From Rossellomorea aquimaris (lineage in GTDB: Bacteria; Bacillota; Bacilli; Bacillales; Fictibacillaceae): a stretch of DNA of 55,821 nucleotides. This document shows, piece by piece, positions 1 through 9,840 of the stretch. The stretch covers positions 1 through 55,821 of the forward strand of contig JAIVLN010000013.1 of NCBI GenBank assembly GCA_020524245.1, written 5' to 3'. How positions within the stretch are numbered: the stretch's first letter is position 1; each line of letters opens with the position of its first letter. Under the pieces are notes generated by a model, which did no database searches, was not told the origin of the DNA, and saw nothing but the letters and a program-made list of their open reading frames with translations. A program made the translations under genes and the position numbers.

Positions 1-68
1 GCTCGACTTGCATGTATTAGGCACGCCGCCAGCGTTCGTCCTGAGCCAGGATCAAACTCTCCAATAAA
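1..68 (-). rRNA. rrs: 16S ribosomal RNA, 5' end only (partial)
   Basis: Read on the minus strand, this begins TTTATTGGAGAGTTTGATCC and continues with the universal 27F-type sequence and the GGACGAACGCTGGCGGCG region typical of bacterial 16S. Only about 68 nt lie inside the window; the gene runs off the left edge. The mature 5' end at 68 is set by similarity to the B. subtilis 16S start. It lies downstream of lysS and has its own tandem promoters, matching B. subtilis, where an rrn operon follows lysS. Confidence 0.97.
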
Positions 69-224
69 GTGTTTGATTGCTCATTAAATGTAAATCGAAA
101 TTGATTCAGGGTTCTTTTTTAAAAAAGACCCGTTTCACGCTTGGCTTTTGTTCAGTTTTCAAAGAGCTTTCGACTCGCTAAAAGCGAACCGTTTTTGTGT
201 TTGTCGCTTATTGGCGACTTTATT

Positions 225-253
225 AATTTACCACACGGCTTTGTCGATGTCAA
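225..253 (-). promoter_or_regulatory. rrn promoter P2 (proximal, sigma-A)
   Basis: Minus-strand -35 TTGACA (248-253), 17-bp spacer, -10 TAAATT (225-230), about 155 nt upstream of mature 16S. A consensus -35 with exact 17-bp spacing in the expected place supports the proximal promoter of the rRNA operon. Confidence 0.75.
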
Positions 254-307
254 CAAAGAATTTTATCGTGTGTTGTCGCGAAATCAGTTTTTCCAACGAC
301 GAAAAAT

Positions 308-336
308 AATATACCATCTTTCTCGTGTTGAATCAA
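308..336 (-). promoter_or_regulatory. rrn promoter P1 (distal, sigma-A)
   Basis: Minus-strand -35 TTGATT (331-336), 17-bp spacer, -10 TATATT (308-313). With the promoter at 225-253 it forms the tandem P1/P2 arrangement usual for Bacillus rrn operons. The start-site base was not determined. Confidence 0.65.
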
Positions 337-376
337 TACATTTTACAAAAATAGATTAAGAAATTCTCGAACTAAA

Positions 377-408
377 ATAAAAAGAGCCGACCCGTGAAGG
401 ATCAGCCC
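377..408 (-). terminator. Rho-independent terminator of lysS
   Basis: On the minus strand a 10-bp stem (GGGCTGATCC / GGGTCGGCTC, with G-U pairs) is followed by a run of five T. It begins 12 nt after the lysS stop codon and separates the folate-lysS transcription unit from the rrn promoters. Confidence 0.88.
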
Positions 409-419
409 TTTGGTTTCGT

Positions 420-1928
<1,509 letters not shown>

Positions 1929-1932
1929 TCAA

Positions 1933-2358
1933 TCAATTCACGTCCAGAATATTGTACTTAATTGTATCTCCATAAAGCGAGACAGATACTTGCTCGCCTT
2001 TTTTTCGTAATAATAACTCTTTGCCTAACAGAGAATCGATAGAAAGATATCTCATTGCCGGGGAGGCTTCAACTGGATGGACCAGCATGTAGGTTTCGGC
2101 TTCCTCTAAAAAGGTATCGAGCAACGTGACGGTCGATCCGATCGTAATGACTCCCTTTCGGCTTCCTTCTTGTATAGGCTGTGCAGTATACAACAGTCGT
2201 TCGAGGTCCTGTATCCGTTGATCATAGAACCTTTTTTCTGAGTCATACTGCTGAGTCTCAACTTCCGGTGTAGTCTTTCTACTTTCATAAACTTCAATCA
2301 AATCCGTAGCTAACTTCTTGATGCCTTCACACGTGAGCTGGGTTACTTGTTCACTCAT
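1933..2358 (-). CDS. GreA/GreB-family transcription factor paralogue lacking the acidic tip motif
   Basis: A 141-aa protein resembling GreA in two parts. The N-terminal helical segment (about 12-65) includes an SEKRFYDQRIQDLERLL stretch aligning with the distal coiled-coil arm. The FKBP-like C-terminal domain includes VTIGSTVTLLD and a SLLGKELL core (about 72-141). GreA proteins carry a D-x-S-E-N-type acidic tip that reaches the RNA polymerase active site; here the equivalent position reads RKTTPEVETQQY, so cleavage stimulation is doubtful. It may bind the secondary channel without cleavage activity, which is inference. It sits where B. subtilis has dusB (yacF), between yazB and lysS. ATG 2358 fits AGGAGG best (6 nt); ATG 2364 abuts it. 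Confidence 0.8.
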   Translation of the reverse strand: MSEQVTQLTCEGIKKLATDLIEVYESRKTTPEVETQQYDSEKRFYDQRIQDLERLLYTAQPIQEGSRKGVITIGSTVTLLDTFLEEAETYMLVHPVEASPAMRYLSIDSLLGKELLLRKKGEQVSVSLYGDTIKYNILDVN

Positions 2359-2408
2359 ACTCATCCTCCTATTAATAGGTTGCTTGTGTTGACACCAAGA
2401 GGTATGTA

Positions 2409-2435
2409 AACAGTATTCTCTAAGAGTACACTGTT
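2409..2435. repeat. 27-bp imperfect palindrome in the greA-like leader
   Basis: AACAGTATTCTCT-A-AGAGTACACTGTT: two 13-bp arms matching at 11 of 13 positions around one central base. It lies 51 nt upstream of the greA-like start. No T-run follows, so it looks more like an operator or RNA hairpin than a terminator. Confidence 0.55.
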
Positions 2436-2476
2436 ATCCTACTTTAACTTCATTTTGTTTCGCTTCAAGTTCCAGA

Positions 2477-2521
2477 GTTGTTCAACTTAATATCACCGAT
2501 TTGGAACATGTTGTTCAACTT
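2477..2521. repeat. Two direct copies of a 12-bp motif between yazB and the greA-like gene
   Basis: GTTGTTCAACTT occurs at 2477-2488 and exactly again at 2510-2521, spaced 33 bp. The second copy ends 3 nt from the yazB stop codon. Such spaced exact copies can be binding sites of a small regulator; yazB itself encodes one next door. No function is shown. Confidence 0.45.
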
Positions 2522-2523
2522 TT

Positions 2524-2742
2524 TTACGACTGTTGTACTTTCTTGGGAGTAAGTTCTTCTAATGATATATTCAAAGTCTGACTGACTTTTTGGATCATAT
2601 CTTCATCTGGCATTCGATTCCCTCGTTCAATCTCACCGAGAATCGATACGGATATATTCATTTCCCCTGCGAGCCCTTCTTGGGTAAAACCTTTCAGTTT
2701 TCGAAAAGCCCGAATTCGCCTTCCCCATTGTTCCGCTTCCAT
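2524..2742 (-). CDS. yazB: small XRE-type helix-turn-helix protein YazB
   Basis: A 72-aa protein that is essentially one Cro/C1-type HTH domain (residues 8-62), with the signature GFTQEGLAGEMNISVSILGEIERG followed by a short lysine/glutamine tail. AAGGAG lies 7 nt before the ATG. The start lies inside folK, overlapping its 3' end by 49 nt, which suggests translational coupling. A yazB gene lies between folK and dusB in B. subtilis. Its target is not known to me; the repeated motif just downstream is a candidate binding site. Confidence 0.88.
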   Translation of the reverse strand: MEAEQWGRRIRAFRKLKGFTQEGLAGEMNISVSILGEIERGNRMPDEDMIQKVSQTLNISLEELTPKKVQQS

Positions 2743-3218
2743 ACGTATACTCCTTTTTTGTCCAATCTTTCTTCGATGACCTTCTCAAAGTTTTCATCCG
2801 TATGTGGAAATTGCAAATCAGGTTGAAGCTCATAAAGGGGAATCATGACAAATCCTCTTTCGAGCATTCTAGGATGTGGTATTTTTAGGTCTTCTGATAG
2901 TATATTCTCTTGATTATACAACAAAATGTCAAGGTCTATCGTGCGTGGACCCCAGTGTACCTCACGTGTACGGTCGAGCTTTTTTTCAATTTTTAATAAA
3001 AGGGCCAGCAACTCATGAGGCGGAATTTCCGTCTCGATCTTCGCCACCATGTTCAAAAAAACATCTTGATCTGTAAAACCGACCGGTTCAGTTTCATAGA
3101 TGGAGGATGCTTTCACGACATTCGTCTGATCGAGAGATTCGATTTCCTTCAAAGCACTTCGCAGAAAACCGGAACGGTCTCCGATGTTGGATCCTAATGC
3201 GATGAAAACATCCTTCAT
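2694..3218 (-). CDS. folK: 2-amino-4-hydroxy-6-hydroxymethyldihydropteridine pyrophosphokinase (HPPK)
   Basis: Transfers pyrophosphate from ATP to 6-hydroxymethyl-7,8-dihydropterin, supplying the substrate of dihydropteroate synthase. The 174-aa protein has the HPPK opening FIALGSNIGDR, the signature GPRTIDLDILLY (residues ~90-101) with two metal-binding aspartates, and the loop IPHPRMLERGFV. Length is normal for the family (~160-170 aa). It overlaps folB by 4 nt at its start and yazB at its end, so these genes are probably co-transcribed and translationally coupled. Confidence 0.97.
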   Translation of the reverse strand: MKDVFIALGSNIGDRSGFLRSALKEIESLDQTNVVKASSIYETEPVGFTDQDVFLNMVAKIETEIPPHELLALLLKIEKKLDRTREVHWGPRTIDLDILLYNQENILSEDLKIPHPRMLERGFVMIPLYELQPDLQFPHTDENFEKVIEERLDKKGVYVWKRNNGEGEFGLFEN

Positions 3219-3577
3219 GTACGAGACCTCTTGATTTCAATGGCTACTGCATCATAGTGTCCCGGGATTGGTGGATCCGGTTTGATAACCTTTACTGTAC
3301 ATGCCTCGACGATCGGGAATTTTTTGAGTAGAGCTTGGGCGATGTCTTCAGCAATCGTCTCGACGAGCTTCTTCGGTTTCCCCTCGACGATTTCTTTTGT
3401 GAGATCATAGGCTTGACCATAGTGGACCGTGCTCTCGATGTCATCCGATTTTGACGCCTCCGTCAAGTCACATTCTAAAATCAAGTCGACATTGAAGCGT
3501 TGACCCAATTTATTCTCTTCAGGGTAAACCCCGTGATAGCCATAAAATTTCATATTATCGATATAAATTTTATCCAT
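3215..3577 (-). CDS. folB: dihydroneopterin aldolase
   Basis: Converts 7,8-dihydroneopterin to 6-hydroxymethyl-7,8-dihydropterin and glycolaldehyde. The 120-aa length and the pattern MKFYGYHGVYPEE...GQRFNVDL at the start, the TVHYGQAYDL segment and the conserved lysine in CTVKVIKPDPPIPGHYDAVAI are typical of the small tunnel-fold FolB. It overlaps folP by 8 nt and folK by 4 nt, giving folP-folB-folK as consecutive pterin-branch steps. Confidence 0.97.
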   Translation of the reverse strand: MDKIYIDNMKFYGYHGVYPEENKLGQRFNVDLILECDLTEASKSDDIESTVHYGQAYDLTKEIVEGKPKKLVETIAEDIAQALLKKFPIVEACTVKVIKPDPPIPGHYDAVAIEIKRSRT

Positions 3578-4781
3578 GCTGTACCGCTCCCTTCTTCATT
3601 AACATGGCATCCATCATCATTGCCATCCGTTTGTTTTCAAGAACATCGTGTACACGAACGAGCTGACATCCTTTTTGTATGCCAAGACAAGTCGTTGCGC
3701 CTGTCCCTTCCATCCGTTCATCCGCCTCGGTCTGGAGAACTTTTCCGATAAAGGATTTGCGGGAAGTGCCGAGTATGACTGGATAGCCGAGTTTCGTCAG
3801 CACCTCCAGGTTCGCCATCACTTCGAGGTTATCTTCGTATGTTTTTGCAAATCCGATTCCCGGGTCAAGAATGATGTTCTCGTCTTTCACACCCGCTTCT
3901 TTTACAAGCTCTACACTCTCCCTAAGGCCCTTTGCAATGTCCGACATGAGATGATCATAACGATTTTCGTCCTGGTTATGCATCAAGATGATCGGTATTT
4001 GATACTCTGCTGCAACTTCGGCCATTTTCGTATCCGCCTTTGCTCCCCACACGTCATTGATGATGTCTGCACCTGCTTCTATGGCATGTTTGGCCACTTC
4101 CGCTTTATACGTATCGATTGAGATAGGTACATCTACTGCGGCCCGAACGGCCTTGATGATGGGAACGACTCTTTCGATTTCTTCTTCAAGGGAGACTTTT
4201 TCCGCTCCTGGGCGCGTCGATTCTCCACCGATATCAATAATGTCCGCTCCGGCTGCTACCATTTCTTCAGCATGCTGGACCGCACGATCAATAGTGTTGA
4301 AGTTGCCTCCATCTGAGAAAGAATCGGGTGTGACATTGAGGATCCCCATGATCCATGTACGGTCGTTTAAGTCGAATGTTTGGTCCCGCAGGTGAATCAG
4401 CCATGGCTGTTGAATCCGTTCTACTCCATCCAGCAGCTCTTTAAGTTCGCTGCCGACAAGAGTAACTTCATCCGATTCATGTTGGAGCAGCTCTTCTACA
4501 GCTAACTGCATCCCGTATGGGTGACCGAGTAACAAAGCATTTGTCGTGTCCGCATCCATTTCCTCAGCCTCTTCGGATAGGATGGAATCCAGACCTTTCT
4601 TAAGCATCGTCTGTTTCACCAACCAGGCGACTTTCAACGAAAGATCCTCTAAGCGTATGACCGTTTTACTTTCAACCAAACGATTTCTGCGATTCCGATC
4701 AATCCTTGCTCCAACAGACATAAGCTCATTCATAGCATCCGTTTCAGTGCGTGGGTGGATAAAGATAGGGTTGTATTTCAT
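3570..4781 (-). CDS. folP: dihydropteroate synthase with an N-terminal extension
   Basis: Condenses p-aminobenzoate with hydroxymethyldihydropterin pyrophosphate; target of sulfonamides. The catalytic TIM barrel (about 140-400) carries GILNVTPDSFSDGG (146-159), DIGGESTRPG, SIDTYKAEVA, INDVWGAKAD, DPGIGFAKT and LGTSRKSFIG and closely resembles Bacillus Sul. At 403 aa it is some 120 residues longer than B. subtilis Sul (~285 aa). Residues 1-140 form an extra domain with a helical LKVAWLVKQTMLKKG segment, resembling extensions I recall from clostridial DHPS. The start is firm: AAAGGA lies 9 nt before ATG 4781, 15 nt after the pabC stop. No frameshift is visible. Confidence 0.95.
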   Translation of the reverse strand: MKYNPIFIHPRTETDAMNELMSVGARIDRNRRNRLVESKTVIRLEDLSLKVAWLVKQTMLKKGLDSILSEEAEEMDADTTNALLLGHPYGMQLAVEELLQHESDEVTLVGSELKELLDGVERIQQPWLIHLRDQTFDLNDRTWIMGILNVTPDSFSDGGNFNTIDRAVQHAEEMVAAGADIIDIGGESTRPGAEKVSLEEEIERVVPIIKAVRAAVDVPISIDTYKAEVAKHAIEAGADIINDVWGAKADTKMAEVAAEYQIPIILMHNQDENRYDHLMSDIAKGLRESVELVKEAGVKDENIILDPGIGFAKTYEDNLEVMANLEVLTKLGYPVILGTSRKSFIGKVLQTEADERMEGTGATTCLGIQKGCQLVRVHDVLENKRMAMMMDAMLMKKGAVQHG

Positions 4782-4796
4782 TTTGAAAAATCCTTT

Positions 4797-5651
4797 CTAC
4801 GGTCTACTCGACCAGCGTCTTTCTCGATCTTGCTGATAGAAGCGGAACAGTTCTGTCGTCACTTCCCCTGTAGCGCCAGGAAATAATGTATCATCTATCG
4901 TTCGAATGGCGGTAATTTCTTGAACAGAGTTCGTCAAGAAGCATTCGTCTGCGTCAAGAAGATCATTTTGTGTATACCGTCCTTCTTTCACCGGTACATC
5001 TAGCTTTTCACAAAGCGACATCACATATTGCCGTGTAATCCCATTTAATATACCAGTATCAAGTGAGGGTGTATGAACGACCTTTTCTTTTACCCAAAAA
5101 AGGTTCGAAGTGATCCCCTCCGCTACAGATCCATCTGTTGTCAAAAAAACGCCTTCCGTACTCGGATCGTTGATTTCCTGTTTTGCAATCAAGTTATTCA
5201 TGAAATGATGGGACTTCCAACGTTCATGACCTTCAGGGCTGCTTCTTTTAACAGATAAAATACGCGCTTTTTTCTCCTGTAGCTCTACTCCTGCTGGTGA
5301 TAAAGGACTCCCATAAATCAGAATAGTCGGTTTTGTAAAACGAAGCGTCCTTAATGCAGGTTCTCCTTCACCCGCTGAAAGGTTGATACGGATACTCGCA
5401 TTTTTCCATTGATTCATTTCAAGCAACTGATGGATGATGTCCAACACATCGTTTTTCTCGAACGTATAGTCAATGTTGAGATCCTGCAGAGCCTTGTTGA
5501 TTCGATCTAAGTGATCGTCCAATAAAAAGGGATGGCCATTATAGATACGGAGTGTTTCAAAAAAGCCTATACCGTACAAGTACCCATAATCAAATGGCGA
5601 AATCCTTGCCTCGCTATCTTTTACAATTTCGCCATTCAGGTAGATGTACAT
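4797..5651 (-). CDS. pabC: 4-amino-4-deoxychorismate lyase
   Basis: A fold-type IV PLP enzyme that releases p-aminobenzoate and pyruvate from aminodeoxychorismate. The 284-aa protein opens with [24 protein letters not shown], has the likely Schiff-base lysine in [16 protein letters not shown] (~150-165), and the class IV signature [21 protein letters not shown]. The branched-chain aminotransferase and D-amino-acid aminotransferase share this fold, but the pabB-pabA-pabC-folP context supports the assignment. It overlaps pabA by 16 nt. Confidence 0.94.
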   Translation of the reverse strand: MYIYLNGEIVKDSEARISPFDYGYLYGIGFFETLRIYNGHPFLLDDHLDRINKALQDLNIDYTFEKNDVLDIIHQLLEMNQWKNASIRINLSAGEGEPALRTLRFTKPTILIYGSPLSPAGVELQEKKARILSVKRSSPEGHERWKSHHFMNNLIAKQEINDPSTEGVFLTTDGSVAEGITSNLFWVKEKVVHTPSLDTGILNGITRQYVMSLCEKLDVPVKEGRYTQNDLLDADECFLTNSVQEITAIRTIDDTLFPGATGEVTTELFRFYQQDRERRWSSRP

Positions 5652-6229
5652 ACCAATTCACGTCCATATTCTGCAATAAAATTGCGTAGGAGCTGTTTGC
5701 CATTCTCTGTCATAATTGATTCAGGGTGGAATTGTACACCTTCTATTGGCAGGGTTTTGTGTCGGATTGCCATGATTTCTCCCTCATCGGTTTCAGCGGA
5801 TATGTCGAAACAGTCTGGTAGTGTCGCACGATCGACAATGAGCGAGTGATAGCGAGTCGCTAGCATTTCTGGAGCCATCCCCTGAAAAATCGTTCTGCCG
5901 TCGTGTAGAATCGGTGATGTTTTACCGTGCATCAATCGCTCAGCACGCACTACCTTTCCACCAAACACTTGTGCAATAGATTGATGCCCTAAGCAAACAC
6001 CGAATATCGGGATTTTCCCAGCAAAATAGCGTATCGCTTCAAGGCTGATCCCCGCTTCATCAGGACTGCACGGTCCCGGCGATATCATCAAATAACTTGG
6101 ATCAAGCTGCTCGATCTCTTCAATGGTGATTTCGTCATTCCGTTTGACGATCAGTTCCTCACCTAGCTCACCAAGGTATTGAACCAAATTGTATGTGAAA
6201 GAATCGTAATTATCGATCATCACAATCAT
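5636..6229 (-). CDS. pabA: aminodeoxychorismate/anthranilate synthase glutaminase subunit
   Basis: Class I glutamine amidotransferase of 197 aa that supplies ammonia to PabB and, in Bacillus, also to anthranilate synthase TrpE (TrpG function). The triad is visible: nucleophile Cys in GVCLGHQ (~79), and His and Glu in [11 protein letters not shown] (~170). The oxyanion strand [13 protein letters not shown] is present. It lies 3 nt downstream of pabB and overlaps pabC. Whether it serves tryptophan synthesis here depends on the absence of another trpG, which the window cannot show. Confidence 0.95.
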   Translation of the reverse strand: MIVMIDNYDSFTYNLVQYLGELGEELIVKRNDEITIEEIEQLDPSYLMISPGPCSPDEAGISLEAIRYFAGKIPIFGVCLGHQSIAQVFGGKVVRAERLMHGKTSPILHDGRTIFQGMAPEMLATRYHSLIVDRATLPDCFDISAETDEGEIMAIRHKTLPIEGVQFHPESIMTENGKQLLRNFIAEYGRELVCTST

Positions 6230-6232
6230 TTT

Positions 6233-7675
6233 CTACACCCTCTTCGTTGTTGCTTGTTCACTTAGTTCTTTTGCATGCCAGAGCGCTTTCGCTTTCTTCA
6301 AGCTTTCCTTGAATTCAGCCTTCGGGTCAGAATCAATGACAATTCCTGCTCCCGCTTGCACATGCGCTTTCCCATCCTTGCAAATCATCGTCCGAATGGC
6401 AATATTCAACTCCGTATCACCATCAAATCCAATCCATCCAATCGATCCTGTATAGATGCCACGACGAACCGGTTCAAGTTCTTCAATGATTTCCATCGTC
6501 CGGATTTTTGGTGCACCGGTAATCGTTCCACCTGGGAAGGTGGCACGGATCAAATCCATCGTACTTCTCTCTGGTGCGAGTTTACCTTGTACATTGGATA
6601 CGATGTGCATGACGTGCGAATATTTCTCGATGACCATGAACTCATTCACTTCGACTGTTCCATACTGACAAACACGACCTAAATCGTTTCGCTCCAGGTC
6701 AACCAACATCACATGTTCTGCACGTTCTTTTTCGTTTTCTATGAGCGTTTTCGCCAGCGCCTCATCCTCTGCAGGGGTCTTGCCGCGTGATCTTGTCCCT
6801 GCGATCGGTCGTGTACTTACGTGACTTCCTTGTTTCTTCACAAGAAGTTCAGGTGATCCATTGACGAGTTGAAATTCAGGAGTTTCTAAGAATCCCATAT
6901 AAGGTGATGGATTGAACTGTCTCAATTGTTCATAGATGCTGAACGGTTCAGAATTCAACTGCTGAGTTTGGCGTACAGATAGGTTCACCTGGAACACATC
7001 GCCACTGCGGATATAGTCCTGCACTTGCTGCACTGCAGATTTGAATGCTTCTTCATCGATGGAATATTCCATCGTTTCAGGCTGCGTAGTTCCAGCTTGG
7101 TTAATGTCACTTTGATTTCCGCATTCCTTGAACCATTGTTGCTGCATCTCATCTAACTTCTGAGCCGCATGATCCTGAGCGGCTTCCCCAACGTGCGTTA
7201 CAAAGGTCAATTTCTCCGTCTTTTTATCCAACACGATAAAGTCTTCGAAAATCATGAAGTATACGTCCGGCATGTCCATATCGTCGATCGCTTGCACCGG
7301 AAGCCGTTCGATTTGTCGGGCAATATCATAACTGATGTAGCCGATTGCACCACCTTTAAAATCAGGTAGTTCCGTACCTTCATCAAATCCTTCTTCAATG
7401 GTGTAGGATTGAAGATATTGCTCTGTCAATGCAAGTAAATCTCCTTGTCTGGTCTCAACATGACCTGAGGCTGGAGCATGAATTTCAAGATGATCGTCTT
7501 TCCCAATCAACGTAGCGCTTGGCGATACACCGATGATGTGGAATCGGCCACCTCTCCCACTTTCAAGCAGGACGTGATGAGGATGTCCCTCTTTAAAAGC
7601 TGTATATCGTTCAAACCAATTTTGTAGGTTATCATTAACGGTTTTTGAAAACCGGAATCTTTTGAACTGTTGCAT
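6233..7675 (-). CDS. pabB: aminodeoxychorismate synthase component I
   Basis: Aminates chorismate to 4-amino-4-deoxychorismate with PabA. The 480-aa protein has the N-terminal anthranilate-synthase I domain (about 35-190) and the chorismate-binding domain with GSPELLVKK, RPIAGTRSRG, LVDLERNDLGRV, TFPGGTITGAPKIR and the terminal AGAGIVIDSDP. The start was placed at ATG 7675, preceded by AGGAGAGG, because it begins at the same point as B. subtilis PabB. The frame stays open upstream to a GTG at 7738 that also follows a GGAGG (10 nt), so a 501-aa form is possible. It heads the fol/pab operon. Confidence 0.94.
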   Translation of the reverse strand: MQQFKRFRFSKTVNDNLQNWFERYTAFKEGHPHHVLLESGRGGRFHIIGVSPSATLIGKDDHLEIHAPASGHVETRQGDLLALTEQYLQSYTIEEGFDEGTELPDFKGGAIGYISYDIARQIERLPVQAIDDMDMPDVYFMIFEDFIVLDKKTEKLTFVTHVGEAAQDHAAQKLDEMQQQWFKECGNQSDINQAGTTQPETMEYSIDEEAFKSAVQQVQDYIRSGDVFQVNLSVRQTQQLNSEPFSIYEQLRQFNPSPYMGFLETPEFQLVNGSPELLVKKQGSHVSTRPIAGTRSRGKTPAEDEALAKTLIENEKERAEHVMLVDLERNDLGRVCQYGTVEVNEFMVIEKYSHVMHIVSNVQGKLAPERSTMDLIRATFPGGTITGAPKIRTMEIIEELEPVRRGIYTGSIGWIGFDGDTELNIAIRTMICKDGKAHVQAGAGIVIDSDPKAEFKESLKKAKALWHAKELSEQATTKRV

Positions 7676-7865
7676 CGAAGTCCTCTCCTGACGTTCATTT
7701 TCCTCTTTCATTGTACATGAACAGTACAGGGATGACACGTAAAAACAGCCTCCATTTATTTACATCCGTCATGTATGAAGGTATTCATTTTTTTGGCTCT
7801 TTTCTTAAGGATTATTGCTTCTTGGTCATTTTTCTAAAAAAGCAACAAAGCTTTAAGATATTCAT

Positions 7866-7894
7866 GAAAAAGAGCCGACCTAGTGGTCAGCTCT
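7866..7894 (-). terminator. Rho-independent terminator of cysK
   Basis: Minus-strand stem AGAGCTGACC / GGTCGGCTCT with an ACTA loop, followed by TTTT. It starts about 18 nt after the cysK stop. The remaining ~190 nt up to pabB hold no gene, and I see no convincing sigma-A promoter for the folate operon. Confidence 0.92.
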
Positions 7895-7912
7895 TTATGA
7901 TCTGCTATGATT

Positions 7913-8839
7913 CTATTCTTGTTCGAATTGATAGAGTGGTGTACTTAAGTAGCGTTCGCCGTTACTTGGTATGATTGCGAGGACTTTCTTTCCTTTACCA
8001 AGCTTTTTTGCAACCTTCAATGCTGCCGCTATGGCTGCACCTGAGGAGATTCCACCTAATAGACCTTCTTCTCTGGCTGCTCGGCGAGCGTATTCAAACG
8101 ATTCATCTGTCGTAATCGTAAGGACTTCATCGTAAATCGACGTATTCAATATCGACGGCACGAATCCTGCACCGATCCCTTGAATCTTATGCGGTCCTGG
8201 CTTTCCGCCTGATAAAACTGGTGAATCCTGTGGTTCCACTGCATACAGTTGGATGGAAGGGTAGTGTTTTTTCAACACTTCACCTGCACCGGTAATTGTC
8301 CCGCCAGTTCCAATCCCGGAAATGAAGGCATCCAACTGATCTCCCATCTGCTCGACGATTTCTTTACCGGTCGTATCTCTATGGATGGTAGGGTTTGCTT
8401 CGTTTCTGAATTGCTGAGGCATGAAGTAACCGTGTTCCTCAGCCAGTTCTTCCGCCTTCGCTATCGCTCCCTTCATTCCTTCCGGTCCCGGAGTCAGGAC
8501 GAGTTCTGCACCATATGCACGAAGTAGGTTGCGACGTTCCATACTCATCGTATCAGGCATGACGAGGATGGTTCTATAGCCTTTCGCTGCAGCTACCATC
8601 GCAAGTCCAATTCCAGTGTTTCCACTCGTCGGCTCGATGATGGTGTCGCCTTCTTTCAACTTTCCTTCTTTTTCAGCTGCTTCCACCATTGCAAAAGCGA
8701 TACGGTCTTTGACACTACTTCCTGGGTTCATGAATTCAAGCTTCAAATAAACGTCTGCATCTTCATTGCCCGTCAAACGATTCAATTTTACAATTGGCGT
8801 CTGTCCGATCAAATCTACAATTGAATTTCCCACTCTCAC
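7913..8839 (-). CDS. cysK: cysteine synthase (O-acetylserine sulfhydrylase)
   Basis: PLP-dependent enzyme making cysteine from O-acetylserine and sulfide. The 308-aa product carries the PLP lysine in [11 protein letters not shown] (~43), the substrate loop TSGNTG (~71-76), the phosphate-binding [10 protein letters not shown] and the C-terminal SSGAAIAAA segment; length equals that of B. subtilis CysK. The start was set at GTG 8839, with GGGGAG 8 nt upstream, since it aligns with the CysK N-terminus. The GTG three codons earlier abuts that site. It is last in the coaX-hslO-yacD-cysK group but has its own promoter. Confidence 0.96.
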   Translation of the reverse strand: MRVGNSIVDLIGQTPIVKLNRLTGNEDADVYLKLEFMNPGSSVKDRIAFAMVEAAEKEGKLKEGDTIIEPTSGNTGIGLAMVAAAKGYRTILVMPDTMSMERRNLLRAYGAELVLTPGPEGMKGAIAKAEELAEEHGYFMPQQFRNEANPTIHRDTTGKEIVEQMGDQLDAFISGIGTGGTITGAGEVLKKHYPSIQLYAVEPQDSPVLSGGKPGPHKIQGIGAGFVPSILNTSIYDEVLTITTDESFEYARRAAREEGLLGGISSGAAIAAALKVAKKLGKGKKVLAIIPSNGERYLSTPLYQFEQE

Positions 8840-8887
8840 ACCATTCACTCCCCAATTCTTAGTATTTTCATAGGAATACTGTACCCA

Positions 8888-8916
8888 ATCATAGCATTTT
8901 CAGAATCTTTATTCAA
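8888..8916 (-). promoter_or_regulatory. sigma-A promoter of cysK
   Basis: Minus strand: -35 TTGAAT (8911-8916), 17-bp spacer, -10 TATGAT (8888-8893). The -35 abuts the yacD stop codon. The 49-nt leader contains a TATTCC...ATACTAAG stretch where a sulfur regulator such as CymR might bind; that part is a guess. Confidence 0.75.
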
Positions 8917-9840
8917 TTAATGAGAACCGTATTCCCACTCTACCTTCAATTCATCCCAAAGTTGTTTCGGGTCGAAGTTTGCATCAAGTTGCTGGATAGC
9001 GAGTTGACGACGAATCTGACCTTTCACTTCTTTAAATTCATACTTGCTTCCCTTTTTCACATCATGGAGGTAGACGATTCCATATCCTGCTTCTGTTTTG
9101 ATCGGTCCTCTCCATTGATCGGTTTCCATATTCTCTATGATCTCAAGGTAAGCAGGGTCGACATAATTACTTGTTGTGTCCACCCATCCCATGGCACCTC
9201 CGCTAGGAGCTGAAAATTCATCGATGGAACGTTCTCTTGCAAGCGTCGAGAAGGATGAACCGTTCTCGAGTTCCTGGATGACTTGTTCCGCTTCCTCTTT
9301 CGTCGGGACAAGAATTTGTGAAATTTGATAGAGAGGCTTCAAGTCGTAAAGGTGCTCATTCTCTTTATAATATTTACGCAATTCATCCTCGTTGATGACG
9401 ACATCTTTCGTAATTAATTCTTCAAGTAATATCGCGTGCTTGATTTCCTCTTTCAGTTCTTTATCACCCATTTGTTCAACGTCCGGGTGTTCATGACCAT
9501 CTGCACTTGTGCCCACCATTCGGTGATACAATTCAATCTCTCTATTCAGTTCTTCATCCGACACAGTAATGTCATGCTCCGTTGCAAGCTGTGATACAAC
9601 TTCCTTATTGATCATTTGCGTTAGCACTTCTTTTCCATATCGCTCTTTCAAACGTCCAACCCAATCACTCTCAGAAATGGATTGTTCCCCGACTTGCGCC
9701 ACATTCCCTGAGATTGAAGAAAGGACAGAGCCTTTGTCTCCACCCGATGTTTCTTCATTTGCTGACATAAAATATACGACTGTACCGATATTCGTCACCA
9801 ACAGAAATGCCGCAATGATGATGAGCCACCTTGACTTCAT
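8917..9840 (-). CDS. yacD: membrane-anchored parvulin-type peptidyl-prolyl isomerase, YacD-like
   Basis: A 307-aa extracytoplasmic folding factor of the PrsA/SurA class. One N-terminal membrane anchor (residues 5-25) lacks a lipobox cysteine, unlike PrsA. A SurA-N-like helical region (about 45-150) is followed by a parvulin domain (about 165-260) with [41 protein letters not shown] and [17 protein letters not shown]. Its start overlaps the hslO stop by 4 nt (ATGA). B. subtilis has yacD at the same place. Isomerase activity is inferred; the role of this paralogue is not established. Confidence 0.9.
   Translation of the reverse strand: MKSRWLIIIAAFLLVTNIGTVVYFMSANEETSGGDKGSVLSSISGNVAQVGEQSISESDWVGRLKERYGKEVLTQMINKEVVSQLATEHDITVSDEELNREIELYHRMVGTSADGHEHPDVEQMGDKELKEEIKHAILLEELITKDVVINEDELRKYYKENEHLYDLKPLYQISQILVPTKEEAEQVIQELENGSSFSTLARERSIDEFSAPSGGAMGWVDTTSNYVDPAYLEIIENMETDQWRGPIKTEAGYGIVYLHDVKKGSKYEFKEVKGQIRRQLAIQQLDANFDPKQLWDELKVEWEYGSH

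Noticed and set aside
8849-8887. Definite CymR operator at cysK
   Set aside because: Only a loose resemblance; I could not align it to a firm consensus, so it is mentioned only as a possibility.
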